A stretch of 64,000 bases of DNA from Ophiosphaerella korrae (lineage: Eukaryota > Ascomycota > Dothideomycetes > Pleosporales > Phaeosphaeriaceae). Positions 32,648 through 45,438 of the stretch are shown here, in pieces. Made by a program: the position numbers and the translations under genes. The notes beneath the pieces are model-generated. The model saw nothing but the letters and a program-made list of their open reading frames with translations. It was not told the DNA's origin and ran no database searches. Numbering within the stretch: position 1 is the stretch's first letter; the number at the start of each line of letters is the position of its first letter. The stretch lies in assembly GCA_028456385.1 (NCBI GenBank), contig JALNQF010000011.1:124001-188000 (forward strand), in the 5' to 3' direction.

Positions 32648-33718
32648 TCATGGTGTGTAAGGTGTGGCCTCGTCAAGCTCGCCGTGATCCTCAATGTATC
32701 TCCTCACGGTCCAGTCGAAGACATTGTCATATTCGATGCCATGGCGCGTATACAGGCCTCGGAAAAGACGTCGAAGGTACCGGTAATCGGGTTTTGCGTC
32801 TTTTTCTAATGATCGGGAGTATTCGATGAAGTTTTCGAGCTCGACAGGCAGGCCTTTGCAGAGCTCGGCAGCGGATATGCTTATCTTCATCCTTCCGATC
32901 GGCTCCGCCCTGAAATCTCCTTTGGCAACCTTCAAGCTTTGCCAGGGCAACGACCCCCGAAGAAAGTGCACAAGGACGTATCCGAGCGACTCTAAGTCAT
33001 CTCGTCGATAATGCTCTATAATGATAATGTTAGAGCGTTGTACAACTACTGGAGACGCGAAATACCTATGCCATTATGAAAATTGATACTCGCATACAGA
33101 TGAGTGCCCTCATGTCGTCCCCGGTATTTAGTCATGCGATAGTCCTCTGCCAGGCCAAAGTCGACAGCGTACACGGTGTTTCCCTGCCTGCCCGTGCCCA
33201 TCAAAAAGTTGTCCGGCTTGATGTCGCGGTGGACAAGCGACTTGGAGTGTATGTACTCAATGCGAGTGATGATTTGATCGGCCAAGAGTAGAACAGTCTT
33301 CAAAGAAAATCTTCCCTCGCAGTAGTTAAGCAGATCCTGGAGTGACGGCCCAAGAAGTTGCAAGACAAGCACAAAGTATTCGTATTCTTGTCCGAACCAT
33401 AAGACGCGTGGTATGCCTGTTCCGCCGGCCAATGCTTCGTAGGCATCCGCTTCGCCGTGTAGCTTTTCGAAGCCATGGCGGGTATGTTCGAGCTTTATGG
33501 CAACCTGTTCATTCGATTTGAGGTCGATTCCTGTGTCTGTTAGTAGAGCGTAGTAGACCAAAGCTGGCATAAGTACCTAGGTAGACGAGGCCGAAGCCGC
33601 CTTCGCCAATCTTCCTATTGAGACGATATCGATCCTCGATGAGGATGGTGAGTTCCTGGGACCACAGCGTGAGCGTATTCAACGGCAGATCGACTATATG
33701 CTGCTTTACCTTATCCAT
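32648..33718 (-). CDS. Casein-kinase-1-like protein kinase, 326 aa
   Basis: Ser/Thr kinase of the CK1 group. Exons 33718-33577, 33536-33066 and 33015-32648, with 40- and 50-nt introns (GT...AG, in phase). All key residues are present: GEGGFG loop, VAIKLE lysine, catalytic HRDIKPDNFL, VDFGLA, and the CK1-specific YASINFHNGIEHYRRDDLESLG replacing the APE motif, then FLRGSLPWQ. The C-terminus ends soon after DWTVRRY, so it lacks the long tails and palmitoylation Cys of yeast Yck or Hhp-type proteins. Many positions differ from the highly conserved housekeeping CK1 (for example GIDLKSNEQ and KVAKGDFRAEP), suggesting a fast-evolving duplicate rather than the main copy. Upstream ATG is preceded by further open frame without ATG. 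Confidence 0.85.
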
Positions 33719-34254
33719 GCCAACAGCGAGAATGTGTTGTGGTCGAGCTGCGTTGCGTTTTAGACAGCAGTCACACAAAGGACGGATAGGTAAGGGGCGG
33801 TTTCAAAGGACGGTTCCAAAGGGCGGTTCCAGAATGATAGAGCCATCGATTGCCCACGTCGTCTATATCTCAGTCAACACAAAAAAGCAAACCATGCACG
33901 ATATAGGCGCCGATTTTCACTCCTTTTCCTGACTAAACGCGCGCTCAAGGAGCTCGACCGGAGAACTCGTCAAGCTCGCGCAAGCCCACGTCCACCGCGT
34001 CAACACACCCGCCAGCTAGTCACCCGAAACCAGTTCGCTGAATCCAAGGGGCTTCACTGCAGCGCTGAGTATACAATTGATCCCCTGGAGCGCTGCGGGT
34101 CGCGGGCTACAAACAAAATCAAGCTCTACGCCAGGCAAGGTAGCCCAGACTTGTCAGAGCTCAGAAATGTGTGGATTGCGAAGCATTTGCTTATATGCAC
34201 CAAAGCTGACGATTCCGTATAGTATTCCGAACATCCCCCCCTCCTATTCGTACC
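33719..34254. other. Intergenic between divergent kinase and DUF7924 loci
   Basis: 536 bp separating two outward-facing start codons; includes a short tandem GGACGGTTCCAAAGG-like duplication around 33790-33830. No gene. Confidence 0.4.
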
Positions 34255-35307
34255 ATGAGCTCGAGTCGGTACAACTTCCGCAGTCCAAGGCCCAGCCCAG
34301 CAGCGGCGCGTAGCACCCCACCGACGACCGACACACCCAAAGGGAAGAACACTGGGCCGTACGATCGTCAATTCGAACAGACCCTTATTGACTACAACAT
34401 CCACCCTGTGGGCTACGAATATCCCGGTGGTATCGTACCTCCTGAGCCCGATAATTGAGAGGAATTTAGTCCGATGTTGCGCCGGCCACGGCCTTCACTT
34501 TCGTCGTCTCAATTCTTGGATAGTCAGTTTAGAAAATATAAACGAGCAGACATGCTAGCCAAGGACGAGGATGAAGTGGCAAGAACCGTCATGCCCATCA
34601 TCGAGGGCGAGATCACGGATCCAACGTGCCGCTCCGGAAATATTCCTTTCGGGAATCTTGATGACTTGACAAATGTCGACCTCACGTCTGCTACCCCGAA
34701 CGTCTTCTACGGCGCCCACCCCAACCAGCTCAACCTGGAGGTGCGCGAGAAGATTGGCCACCACATCATACCCTCGACGCGGACAGACCGCCCCATAACG
34801 CCGAACTTCTTCACAGAGGCCAAAGGGCCAGGCAGCACGACGGAAGTCGCCAAGTGGCAGGCGTGTTACGATGGTGCGATTGGGGCGAGGGGCATGCATC
34901 CGTTAAGCACATTCGGACAAAGTACTCCAACGTACGACAACGAAACACAAACAATATCGAGTATTTGTCATGATGGCAATCTCAAGATGTACGCCAGCCA
35001 CCTCGGGCCGCCACGCACAGCAGGAGGGAGGCCGGAGATGTACATGAATCAGATCGGTACTTACGCTTTGACCCAAAGTCCAGACGCCTTTCGAACTGCA
35101 GCCTCTGCCTACAGGAATGCACGTGACTGGGCCAAGGAAAAAAGAGACTTAGCAGTCTTGCGTGCGAATGAGTATTCGAGTCGTGCGGACAATGATGCAC
35201 CAGCCGATGACGGGAGCGCCAGCCCGGCTCTCAGCTTCGTGACAGCATTAAAGACTGAACAATCAGAGTTATCTTTGGACGAGGATTGCACAGACTACTA
35301 CTTCTAG
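34255..35307 (+). pseudogene. DUF7924-type protein with a single Trp-to-stop change
   Basis: One frame from ATG 34255 to the stop at 35307 (350 codons) interrupted only by TGA at 34456-34458, after PPEPDN, where I expect a Trp. The N-terminus is basic (RYNFRSPRP), then YDRQFEQTLIDYNIHPVGY. The core has GNLDDLTN, PNVFYGAHPNQL, PSTRTDRPITPNFF, TEAKGP, KWQACYDGAIGARGM, and near the end SAYRNARDWAKEKRD. The Glu-x-Lys in TEAKGP (34816-34824), the Gln downstream and the PN/PD-x-YYG block before it resemble a PD-(D/E)XK nuclease core; here the Asp is Asn. Function unknown. Intronless, as usual in this accessory family. Confidence 0.7.
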
Positions 35308-38300
35308 CCAAACGTTTGACGAGAAGTTCGACTCGTCACGAGAATCAGCGGAAGCAACACATCACCAATACGCCGCATGCTGGTGTATCTGCACCTGATG
35401 CATGGGTGTGGGATTTAGAACATCAGAAGCACCGTTTTTAGAGCTGTCAAGAGTGGATCTGGCAGCAGACACGATGGGCTAACTCAGATATTTCCTTTTT
35501 TTGTTGGGAGCCTTTTCTGGACCCCGTCATTCCCTCCTTTATACGCAGAGTCAAAGTTCCTAATTTATAATTTATCTGGAGCGGCCATTCTTTGGCCGCC
35601 TAGGTACGCAAGCTAATCTTAGAGAGAGCCGGTGACGTAACAACACAACAGGCTTGCGGCCGAACGACATGGCCCTTCACACAAATTCCTTTGAAGTCTA
35701 TTTTCTCTATTCGCAGCTAAACCAACAGTAATGTCCATCCCTGTGGTTCGAACATCCACCTTCCGTAACTTGCGGACGAGTATTTCTGTTTTAGATCGCT
35801 TCGTTATGCACCTCGCTAGCTGAGGCGGACTTTCGATCTTTGTATTCTGCGCTCAATTTTTGGTTCATTTCCGTTCATCATGGTACAAGCCCCTTGCGCA
35901 CGATAAAAGCCCCTTAATCGAGCCTCTGGTGTTATCTAAATCAATTGAGGGGTAGCGTGGCCCGATCAACGCACTCTGATATCATCCACTTGCGACGTGG
36001 CACTCGACTTCGGCCTCGGTGAATTGGAGATAATCTCACGATAGGCTCCGGAGCTTCACAATTCGACATTCTTTCCCTATCAAGGATAAGAGCAGAAGAG
36101 AAAACAGCTTAAACGCTATCGAATGCGTGTCACAAAGATGATTAGATAAAATAATCATGTAGCATGAATTGCTCTTCACCCATAAACCAACCCACGTTCC
36201 CGCCACGAACTCGAGATATGTGCTTGAAGAAACGTTTGTACTAGCTGGGAGGTAATGTTTGGAAATCCCCTTCCACTAACAGTGCCCGATTATTGTTGGC
36301 GGGTTCATTACGTAGACTTCAGTGAAGCATGGAGCTCTCGTAATGATTAACTCTTCCTCCGAGGTTATTGGCTTTAGTAATGCTGATTGACATGCTACTC
36401 ACGAGGGGCGCCTTGCTTGGAGTATTCCATACATGCGCCGCGAGACATTGAGCATGCAACTACACAACCAGAGCTCACAACACACGGTGGTCTGACTTCG
36501 ACGGTGTAGCCCTTTCCCAATCAAACACTAAGTTCACTTCCCATATGCACGTAGCCATTCAAGAATTTTATAGTAAACCACGCATCTTCTTGAATAAACG
36601 CGAAGACTAGCTTGCGGAGATTGCCAGCGGAAAGGACAGGGAGAATCTGGTGGATATTCCCGTATTTGATGGCTGTCTGAGCTCTAAGAACTGGCGAATA
36701 CCGCTGTGAAGCGCTGGCCATGAACTATGGCGGGAAATGTTCGATTGGAGATAAACTGTCGATATTGTGGGGCTCCATTCACATGGTAGAGATTCTATTA
36801 TATTGTAACTTTCCATCAGAGTAGAACCTGCTTGCCTCACGTTGTAACGTTCTTGTATTATGTTCTTCCTCACAGACAACGTAACCGCACCAGCCACTAC
36901 ACCGCAATTCAAAGATTGAAGCCTCGTCCAGTCGTATTTCTGAGATATGCCATGCTAGGTCTTTTAGTTTCGTCCAGGGCATGGATACAGAAAGCTGGAA
37001 TAGTCACAAGTTGTCCCCATTTTCTAGGGCGGGGGACTCATGTTTCGCACCCAAATCGTACTACGAGATATCTCCAGCTGGCAACACGTCGTTATTGCAG
37101 AAGAAAAAGCTGGATAAAAAAACAACAAGTGCAAGCAAGTCTGAGGTAATACAGGGAAGGGTCGGCAAGGATCATATTGCCGGACAGCAAGCGACGATAA
37201 GGCATGAAGAAAGAGAAATGATATTAGCAGACAAGGGTTCAACAATAATACGTTGATGGCTAAGTTTAACCGCCCTGCTTGTAGCGTTTGCATACAATGC
37301 AGCTAGATCCCCTTCCGTGCACGAAACGCCACAAGGGTGCCGAAAAATTGTACTGCTCGTCTGGTGGGATGGTTTCCCAGATTGTTGAGTTGGGGAAGGT
37401 GGGGTCGAGCAAGACATCTGCACCGACAACTTGAAGTCTTCGGTGACGCATGTGCAAGCAAAGTTCTCGCCATTACTGGGTCGGCAGTTCATCAAATTGT
37501 AACCCCTTATGCACAACAAGATCTACCATCCATGCAGAGTGCAACCATATTATACTTTTTCTTCAGCTGTGCCTGGAGCAGCGCCAAGCGCCGAGATTAA
37601 ATGGCCTGACCGAAGTTTCGGATAATTTGTATCTCAATTTCGGGCGTTGAAGTCGATGTTGGCTGAAAAGCACCGGAAAGTAACCAGAATGTCTAAATTG
37701 TAATCTTACGGTCAATTATCACGTAGAATTTGCAAAGAAGGTTCTGCAGCCATGTTGCACTAGGCGTCATACACTCCTACCCTGAAGCACTATACGAAAA
37801 TATCCGCCCCCATTCAGCTTGAACCGCAGCACCTGTTCCATAGTCAGCACAGCAACAATCCGTGCTTTCTACACACCTGAGGACTGTGGACTAGTCACCC
37901 CACCATCAGTCTTCGGGCAGGCAGCTCTGGTTGTGATAGAAGCGTCTTGTGCTCTCTGACACTTATTTAGCGAGGCAAGGGTCTGCTGAGGCAGCCGTTA
38001 CTTTGTTTTCACCATTTCCGCGACGGATTGTGCCAGCGTATCTTAGCGATTTATGCCTGGTCGGACACTGCATATGCAAAGCGTTGTTTTTGGCATAAGC
38101 TAGGAGTTCAATACAGGGTCCAGTAGATATCGATATCTTGCCATTACGGCATAGATAAGCAATCCATGGCTCACTCTTAGTATCCCAAAGCGGGGATTAT
38201 CGGGGCTGCACAGCCTGCCAAATCGCAATCGCTGATGGGTGGTCCAGCATACGAGAGGCCACGATACAGAGAATGCATTATCTACCTACCGTACAAGGAA

Positions 38301-38579
38301 GCGGACTAAGGAAAACTGCTCACACTACAGTATAAAAAGTCAGTAGGGTAACAGACAACAACGAAAGTTGACAAGACATCTGAGCCACTCGTGACAAAAG
38401 CCTATTTCGGCGCACAGCTATCAGTTCGTGCGACTTAAAATTCGCGGAAGCTCGGAAACGAAAACCTGGAAGGGGGAAGGGAATTCCTCGAGTGGTAACT
38501 TCTGGCCTCTCTCTACGCGCGGAATCATGGGCTCCAGTACGCTATAATCCTGTCATACTTCCCGTGTTGTGAGACCTCA
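35308..38579. other. Long stretch without supported genes
   Basis: Many short overlapping frames on both strands; none is recognisable. A reverse segment near 37400-37470 reads FACTCVTEDFKLSVQMSC, which faintly recalls a CFEM motif but is isolated. Confidence 0.4.
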
Positions 38580-39735
38580 CACAGCTTTTTCTGTTAATGC
38601 TCTAGCCCCCTGAATACCAGCAACGGTCCATTTCCGGGTCAATAAGCTCCTTCGACACATTCCGTGCGTCCTCAGTTGTATTGTCGATTTGGACAGCGGT
38701 AGGCTCAGAGGGTTCTCTTAGTGGAGGATAATTCTTTTTACCCCGAGTCGCGTTTTGAAGCTGCTCCTGTAGGGTTGAGCATTAACCTTCAAGTAACAAA
38801 GTCTTTCCTTCAGCTGCTGTGCGATCGGCTCTTGAGTCGTTGCAAATTTTCTGCAGAAGCATATACTGTTGCTTAGGTTGCCAGCATTGAGCCTCAGCTT
38901 TTTGTTTAGCTTCCTCTAGTAGATAAATTTGGCTCTAGAGATCTTTGATCATGGCTTTTTGTGAATTGTTTTCGTCTCTCAGAAGATCCTTACAATCAGC
39001 ATCGAGCTCCTTATCGGGTTGAGAACTAGGGTCAAGATCCACGATACCTAGACGAAGAATAGCGGTGCCTTGTTCGGCTGCCGCCTCAAACTGCTCGGGA
39101 TATTAATGACTAGATTCGAAGCCTTATGACACAAGCACACCTGCAATGAACCAAAAATAGATATAAGTGTATTCCGCCGCAATTATTGCATGTTGAATTC
39201 CCTATGGATTCTGTTGCTGTATGTATTTGGCAGAAATAGTATAGCTTTTTCCTTCTCGTGATCATATTGAAATGGTCGCCCACCTCGCCTCTCCCTACTG
39301 ATATACTCGCAGTCTGCCTCAGCGACAACCTCTGCTAAGATAGCTCTTACATGGTCAACATATGACTCTTTGGACCTGTTCGGGTGTAAATTTCTTACTG
39401 ACTGGATTCGCTTTTTGAAGATATTCGAGCGCTAACTGGGAATGCGAGTTCTCTTGTGCTATATTTGTTGCATTTTCGATACGAAAGCCACGAGAGACGG
39501 CGAGTTTCGCGAAGTATCGCCACAAAACAGGCTTTGGTCCTTGACTCAAGGGTTTTGGTTCCCCACTTTCTTTCTTCGCGGTCCAAATTGCTAAACCATG
39601 CTGGGCTAGAAATTCTAAATTTTCTACTGTCGCTGTATCCATAGCAGAACTTGGGACACAAGTCGCCCCATAGTCAAGAATTCGTTTCCACATCTTTGCA
39701 GTATGCTTCAAATACACAATCATCTCCTTTGACAA
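38580..39735 (-). pseudogene. Degraded coiled-coil protein (tentatively DUF3723-like)
   Basis: A reverse frame from 39735 to 39355 encodes a 126-residue piece (AKMWKRILDYGATCVPSS, VLWRYFAKLAVSRGF, ALEYLQKANP). After stops and a gap, a second reverse frame at about 39080-38740 reads as a heptad-rich coiled coil (SQIYLLEEAKQKAEAQC, LLQKICNDSRADRTAAEG) with TAG and TAA stops inside. The order, a globular end then a coiled-coil tail, fits the repeat-associated fungal DUF3723 family, but I cannot confirm that from memory. Clearly not functional. Confidence 0.3.
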
Positions 39736-40738
39736 TTAGTCGAACTCCCATAGGATTAATACTATGGGTACACGCCTCGTCGCACTTGAGAGTTAAGAGC
39801 CGATGGAAGGCCCCGATTTGAACTTTGCTCTACATACCAGGTATCTCGATAAGACTATCGAAAGCGTTTACCAGTTCATGTCTTTTTAGGAATTGTTAAA
39901 GATCCTTTGGTTTAGAATGGCTCAGACAAGTCCACCAGCGTTTCTCAGCCATCGTTATTTTCTTGGTTATAGATCCGTATTTTCCTATAAATTTCCCCAT
40001 CTGAACGCTGTTTTTCGTAGGAATATATCCCAACAATTTGAGCTAATGTATTTTTTTTTTGGCGTCTCTAGGTGGGCTCAGCTTTTACATACGTTTTGAC
40101 ACGCTACTTACTATCTAAGAAGAATCGAATAGTCTACCACTTATCATTTTCGTTCAGATATCGTTCCACCACTCGAACAACATACGGACCATCAAGACAC
40201 TTGACACCCTTTAGATTCAGCCATAGTGCCTCCCGTACCCATCGAAACTTCTAAAAGTCCACCACCACAGTCAATTGTGACGCAGCCAGTGCTTCTTGCA
40301 ATTAGCCATCGTAGACGACTACATTGATAACATTCTCGTCTTGAAGTCTGAATCCAGTTTTAGTTGATTGAAGATTTAGCTATGAGAATCTCTGCGTAAG
40401 TCTCACTGTTTGGTGTATGAGTGTGACCGTGTTTCTAATGCTGCCAGCTGGTTACATGACACAGTTCGCTGTTTACGGTTCCTTGTAAACCAAGCAAACT
40501 CCGAGAACAGCTTACGGCTTTTAGGAACATAATAAAAGATTAGCCTCGATGGGAATCTAGCAATTCATGTTTTAGCAGAATGGTGACTCCCTGGATTACT
40601 TCTGAAGCCTCCTCGTGGGGCAGCACCTTGCAGCTGCGCGGGCCGAGACTTCCTTAGCTTCACGAGGCTTCCAGTTACTCACCATCTTACATCACTTGCA
40701 TAGGGAAGAAATGTAAGACAACTCTTCTTGGAGAGCTG
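39736..40738. other. Gene-poor stretch
   Basis: No supported gene or repeat. Confidence 0.4.
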
Positions 40739-40794
40739 TTGCATATGTCTACAACTATTCCAGTGCATAAATCTGAGAATATCTCTTTAAATGC

Positions 40795-41530
40795 TTGTAT
40801 GAAGATTCTTGCTACAAAGCGAAAGCCTCATATACTATCCACGACAACGTACAACAGTTTGTCTCTGCGGTATGCACCGAATTTAAAACTGCCTTCATAC
40901 GCTGCTTCGACAACAAGCTTTCCATAAAAGAAAGTCACGAGGAAAAGTTGAAAATGCATCACGAATATGTTGGTAAATTGCGGAGTAACCGTTCGTGCTT
41001 CTGTTGTTTTATGAGCATGCCAGAGAAAGTGCTCGAGTGCGGCCACGCCGTTTGCGACTCATGCATCAAAATGTTTGGATATCGCCTGCCATCCGAAAGG
41101 AATACATTCAGACTGCCACACTGCAAGATGTGTGGCAATGAATCTTCTACAGCTGTGTTCCAGTTTGTACCTCCTACCGCGGGTATCCGAATTCTCAGTG
41201 TAGACGGGGGAGGTATAAAGGGGATCATACCTCTAGAATTCCTGAACTACCTTGATCGATGCATTTCTCCGTTTCATTGCTCAATCAAAGACCACTTTGA
41301 CTTTGTATGCGGGACATCGGCTGGTAAATCCCCTCAGAATCTCCAGCATGCTTTGAAGATACAACACGTAGGACCTTTGGCAAGAGAAAGGCACCCATTG
41401 CCCGAGCAATGCAACTTACTATGGCTTATGTTGGAGATGGCCAATATCGCCTCGCAGCGATACAGGACCATTTTCAAACGCTTGGCTCAGAATTGCAAAT
41501 GTTCAACCCTCTTAATAGTCACAAATTGAT
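40795..41530 (+). pseudogene. Truncated RING-patatin phospholipase
   Basis: A Cys/His zinc-binding module (CFCC...EKVLECGHAVCDSCIK, then PHCKMCGNE) is followed by the start of a patatin-like phospholipase domain. The oxyanion-hole motif is DGGGIKGIIPLEFL and the nucleophile elbow GTSAG lies in FVCGTSAG (about 41308-41326). Right after GTSAG comes GTAAAT, a possible splice donor; the rest of the frame no longer matches, and the catalytic Asp motif (DGG/DGA) is absent. The N-terminus also lacks a start ATG and the usual upstream part. So the first third of the catalytic domain survives, and the rest has been lost where the next, oppositely oriented pseudogene begins (41537). Patatins serve as effector domains in fungal NLR-like proteins. 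Confidence 0.7.
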
Positions 41531-41536
41531 AGTCGT

Positions 41537-43000
41537 TCAGCCCGGTACCGCATCCAATTTCTCCTGTATCTCCTTCATGAAGTCATCGTTCGCCCACTTC
41601 AAGATTCGAGCCAGGCAGTACACCAGCTCCCGCACATCGCGTTGATGTGTTGTGCGCCACGTCCTGATATTCTGCATATGGGTCGCCTCCCCAAGTTTGA
41701 AATGCACCCACAACTCATGTACTGGGCCCTCGGTCGTGATGGAGAAACAGAGCCGGGGGGCTGCTAGAGATGCAGGTGTCATGGGCAGTGCAGCCTGATT
41801 CTCGAGATCATCCAGTATTTTAGCATACAAGCGGCACCAATAGCAGCTTGATTCTGCGCAGCCACTAGACCCCCATTCAGGCTCAACCCCTTCGTCTCTG
41901 TAATTAAGAAGGGAAAACGCAGGCCCATGGCAGCCGCATGCGGGTCGCTTAGTATCGAACCAAAGCTTTGGTGTTTGGCCAGCAGAACTCGATGCGTTGG
42001 CGCAAAGGCCGTGTCTTCAAGCCCTACCACGATGTCTGGCTTTGGTGTTGAAACGTGAATGGGTCGGCAGCTTCGGTGCTGGTCGTATAAGCGATAGAAG
42101 GTGTGTATAGTCGCAGCGAAGGCACCGACCCTAGAAACCCGGATGCTGATTGTGAATCGAAGTCGGGGAGCGCGGATTGCGGCTGTGGAAAGCGCGGTGT
42201 TGACGCGCTGCTTTCATCGTCAGGATAGGTCACGGCAGACGGCGGGGGCTTGAGGTCGGCGTTCCAAGCTGGAGGGGGTATCAGCATCTCAGAACAGTGC
42301 TCTAGACACGGCCGGCGAACCCACGCTTCTCTGATGTATGGCATTTGACGTTGCCTTGGGCCAAGTCACCTATAAGACTAAACAAACTGGCTTTCCAGTC
42401 CCCTTCGAGCGAACAACTTCTTGCGTTATGACGCGACTGGCCCAGGAACCTTTTCACATGGGTCGCCAGCTGCGACTCGTGTTCCGTTGTACCAATCACG
42501 TCCTCTAAAGACTCAACTTCTAGTATATATCGCACTCTGCATTCGATGTCCTGCGGGAGTTCGATCAGGTTGTCAACACGGACTCCAGCGTAAGACATGT
42601 TCTGTGTACGGTGCGTTTGCGGCGTCGGTCGCTTGCTAGGACTGGGCGTTCGAGATGCACGTGTAGAATGCTTAGAGGAGCGTCTCCCACGGCTGGACGA
42701 CATAGATGCGCTTCGTGGTGTTGGTGGTGCAGCCATCATGTCAGGATCACTGTCAGCCGGGCACGTCTCGAGCCAGTGCTGTATTGACGGTGCGCGCTCG
42801 TCCGACACGGGCTGCTGTGTATTCTTAAGCGCTTCCTCCGTGAGTGCGAATGACTGTGAGGACGCATGCGACAGCTGTGACGTTGAGTTCAATGAGTTTG
42901 ATGGGCTCGAAGGGGGCGGAGATGTACGGCGGGCCTCGTAGTGACGCTTCCAAATGTGTGATTGCTGCGCAGCGTCGACGTTGGAGACTAAGCGCTCCAT
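41537..43000 (-). pseudogene. PD-(D/E)XK nuclease-like protein with three frameshifts
   Basis: Starts at an ATG (43000, MERLVSNVDAAQQSHIW) with a Ser/Pro-rich region, QHWLETCPADSD and VDNLIELPQDIECRVRYIL, EDVIGTTEHESQLATHVK, SLEGDWKASLFSLIGDLAQG. The frame shifts near 42320, continuing RRPCLEHCSEMLIPPPAWN to DPFTFQHQS. It shifts again near 42040 to KPDIVVGLEDTAFAPTH, then FPFLITETKGLSLNGG and AAQNQAAIGAACML, and a third time at an A-run near 41838 to ILDDLENQ..., SITTEGPVHELWVHF, ending at 41537. The PD, Glu-Thr-Lys (41890-41898) and Gln form the nuclease-like core. Each break is one or two bases, so decay looks recent. Biological role of the family unknown. Confidence 0.7.
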
Positions 43001-44937
43001 AATTATAAATTTATTGTAGAAGTTGGAGGCTTATTAGGTTGTGTAGCAACTTGTGGTGTTGTGTGCATTCGGGCTGCGGCTTGTTTTTAGGTCACGTGAA
43101 AATAATCAACGACAAAAGTCCTGTTATCCGCGCGCTAGATACTCTGCATCCTAGCGATATATCTGATAGCTGTAACAAATATCCTTGATAATCCTGACGT
43201 ATTCGTAATGCTAGTCTAGAGGAGGGCCAGTGCGCTACACCAGCGCATAAAAGGCCCTGTACCTGAGGGTAGGATCCTGCAAGTATTATTTACATATTAG
43301 AGCCCACGCTTGAAATACTACTTATTATCCCTTCACTATCTCCTGTAGCCTACGGCAGGTACTATTGCCTTCCAGCTACCTCTTAACAATAGCACCGGAT
43401 AGTCTAGGAGGTATTCACTTTGCTGGTCAAGAACCATCTGCAATATCGCTTTCTCTAGCTATAGACTGCCCTTAAAAAGGATATAGCTACAAATAATTCA
43501 ATAGTATCAATTTAGCTTGAAGTCGCATTAGGTTGCCGTGGTTAGTGAATCTCAATAATTAATTTAGGTCAGCATTGCAAAAGGTCACAATTTTTAATGG
43601 CGCTAGCTAGAATTAATCGATGTTGAATTTTTTGTCGATTTGGTGCGCTTACTCAATCTACCATTTGGAAAGCTAAGGCCACTATCCATTAATTATACTA
43701 ATATGCTTACTGCTTACTGCCAGAAGAATAAGGCGTCAAACTCTGCAGTACTTATCAGTTTGTGTCACTCTAATAGGTTCTCGCTGAATGGGTGACGCCT
43801 TCACCAAGAATTATTATCGATCATACGCTAAGACTACATAAGACGTACGGTATCTGCCGGCGAAGGCGCCGCCAAGCATGGAAGGACTAAAGTAGTAATA
43901 AGAAAGATATTGCATGGGTAGATGGCGTGTGAGCAAAGATAAACGCGAGTGTGTTTGTCGTTTAGGATTTGTTGACTTACAGTCGAAGACCACTCATAGA
44001 GCTGCAGTAAAAATTCGGTAACTAATATCAAGATTTTATCGTCTGATATCAGTTTGCTAGAAACTGTTTCCCGTTAGTATAAGCGGTTAGGCCGATTCCT
44101 TTGACAGAGATGGCCGGAGAGACATACTAGCTGAGTGACTTGTTTGTAGTTCAAATTCAGCTGAGCAGGATGCAGACCTATCGATTGCTAAATACAAGCC
44201 ACTAACTATAAATGTACACTAAGAGGTGAGGGAGCGCGAATGATAGGCTGTCCAGGCCTGCGAAGTCAGTAAAACTTTGATAGTGAAACGCAGAACGGTG
44301 ACTTACCTCCTTATCACGAAAACAATCATAGAAGAAAGTATATGCCACTTGAGAGGCCGTGACGTAAATGTGGGTGTTGTCTGGCAACGAACATAGGAAA
44401 GGTTCCTTGCGACCTTGCAAATAACGGATCTCGTCTCGACACTTTATGTGATAGCCGGCATGATACAGCTGTGAGAATCAATAAGAGTTTTCCTTAGCAT
44501 ATGCATGCTTTTCAGAACTGACCCTTGATGGCGATGTAGAGAATTCATTCAGGATCTCAGAAAAACCGAATGGTAATGAGCCTGCATCGAGGTGGTGCCG
44601 ATCTATGAGCACTTGAAATCGATAACGGCTTACCTGGAACTGCGGGAGCGGGCGCACGGTGTCGACTAATTGCTCGTGAGCAAGGGCTCCCTCAACCGAT
44701 AACTTGGAGGTGCCTCCACGGCATCATGGTCACGGACGACCGATTCATCTAGTACAGTAAGTATCGTTACGTATGTTATCGAATAAGCTAAGCGTGTGGC
44801 TTATGTCTATGGGGCTACGCACGCACTCAGAAGACTAGGTCCAGATATCTGCACCTGGTATACCCTCTTGAGTTCCAGTCCTTTTGTTTCCAATCTCTGC
44901 TTACTGATGTGCGCTCCAATACATCCCTGGATGGCGC
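43001..44937. other. AT-rich gene-poor stretch
   Basis: TpA-rich tracts (43200-43760) look like a mutated repeat; no gene supported. Confidence 0.4.
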
Positions 44938-45435
44938 TCACTCGGTACACTCTGTTGAAAGTTCTGGAATTGTTTCAAGTGCGCCATGTAGAGTTTCAAG
45001 CCGCCCCGTGTTGGCGGCATCGTAAAGAGCTTCTCTTTCTGATTCTGTGATGTGCACCATCAGGGAGGGTGAAAAAAGTAGTGGAGGATTGTGAATCGGG
45101 AGATGTCCATCTTTTGGGTGGATCTCAGACACGCTGTCAATAGAGAATTCGGAGTCTGTCCCTGCACTCGCGGCTTGTTGGGGTAGTGACACAGAATCGA
45201 GATTTACGCCCGCATTCGTCCCAAGACTTGCTCTCCCAGCACGACGCACAGTACGAAGTTCCTTCTGTATTCCCTGAAGCTTGTAGTACGCGGCGAGGTC
45301 GTTGCTCTTGATGACGTGCCGCTGATGGAGGGCCAGACTTGGTAACATTTTTGCTTTTATTTGCTTTACGAAGACGATGAGGAAATTATCAAGTGCTGCT
45401 CTTTGTTGGAGCTTATTGCGCTGCGGTAGCTTCAT
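44938..45435 (-). CDS. Hypothetical reverse frame, 165 aa
   Basis: Opens with MKLPQRNKLQQRAALDNFLIVFV and ends in a short helical segment (EREALYDAANTGRLETL) that resembles the beginning of an ankyrin array. No complete family match. It starts four bases downstream of a zinc-finger relic in the same orientation and could be the continuation of that broken gene. Confidence 0.25.
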   Translation of the reverse strand: MKLPQRNKLQQRAALDNFLIVFVKQIKAKMLPSLALHQRHVIKSNDLAAYYKLQGIQKELRTVRRAGRASLGTNAGVNLDSVSLPQQAASAGTDSEFSIDSVSEIHPKDGHLPIHNPPLLFSPSLMVHITESEREALYDAANTGRLETLHGALETIPELSTECTE

Positions 45436-45438
45436 TAT

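Noticed and set aside
37400..37600. CFEM-like cysteine spacing on the minus strand
   Set aside because: Only three or four cysteines fit, upstream frame is closed and no signal peptide exists.
44065..44170. tRNA-like string (TTAGTATAAGCGGTTAGG with a later GTTCAAATTC)
   Set aside because: Box-like motifs are present, but no acceptor stem or anticodon arm can be paired around them.
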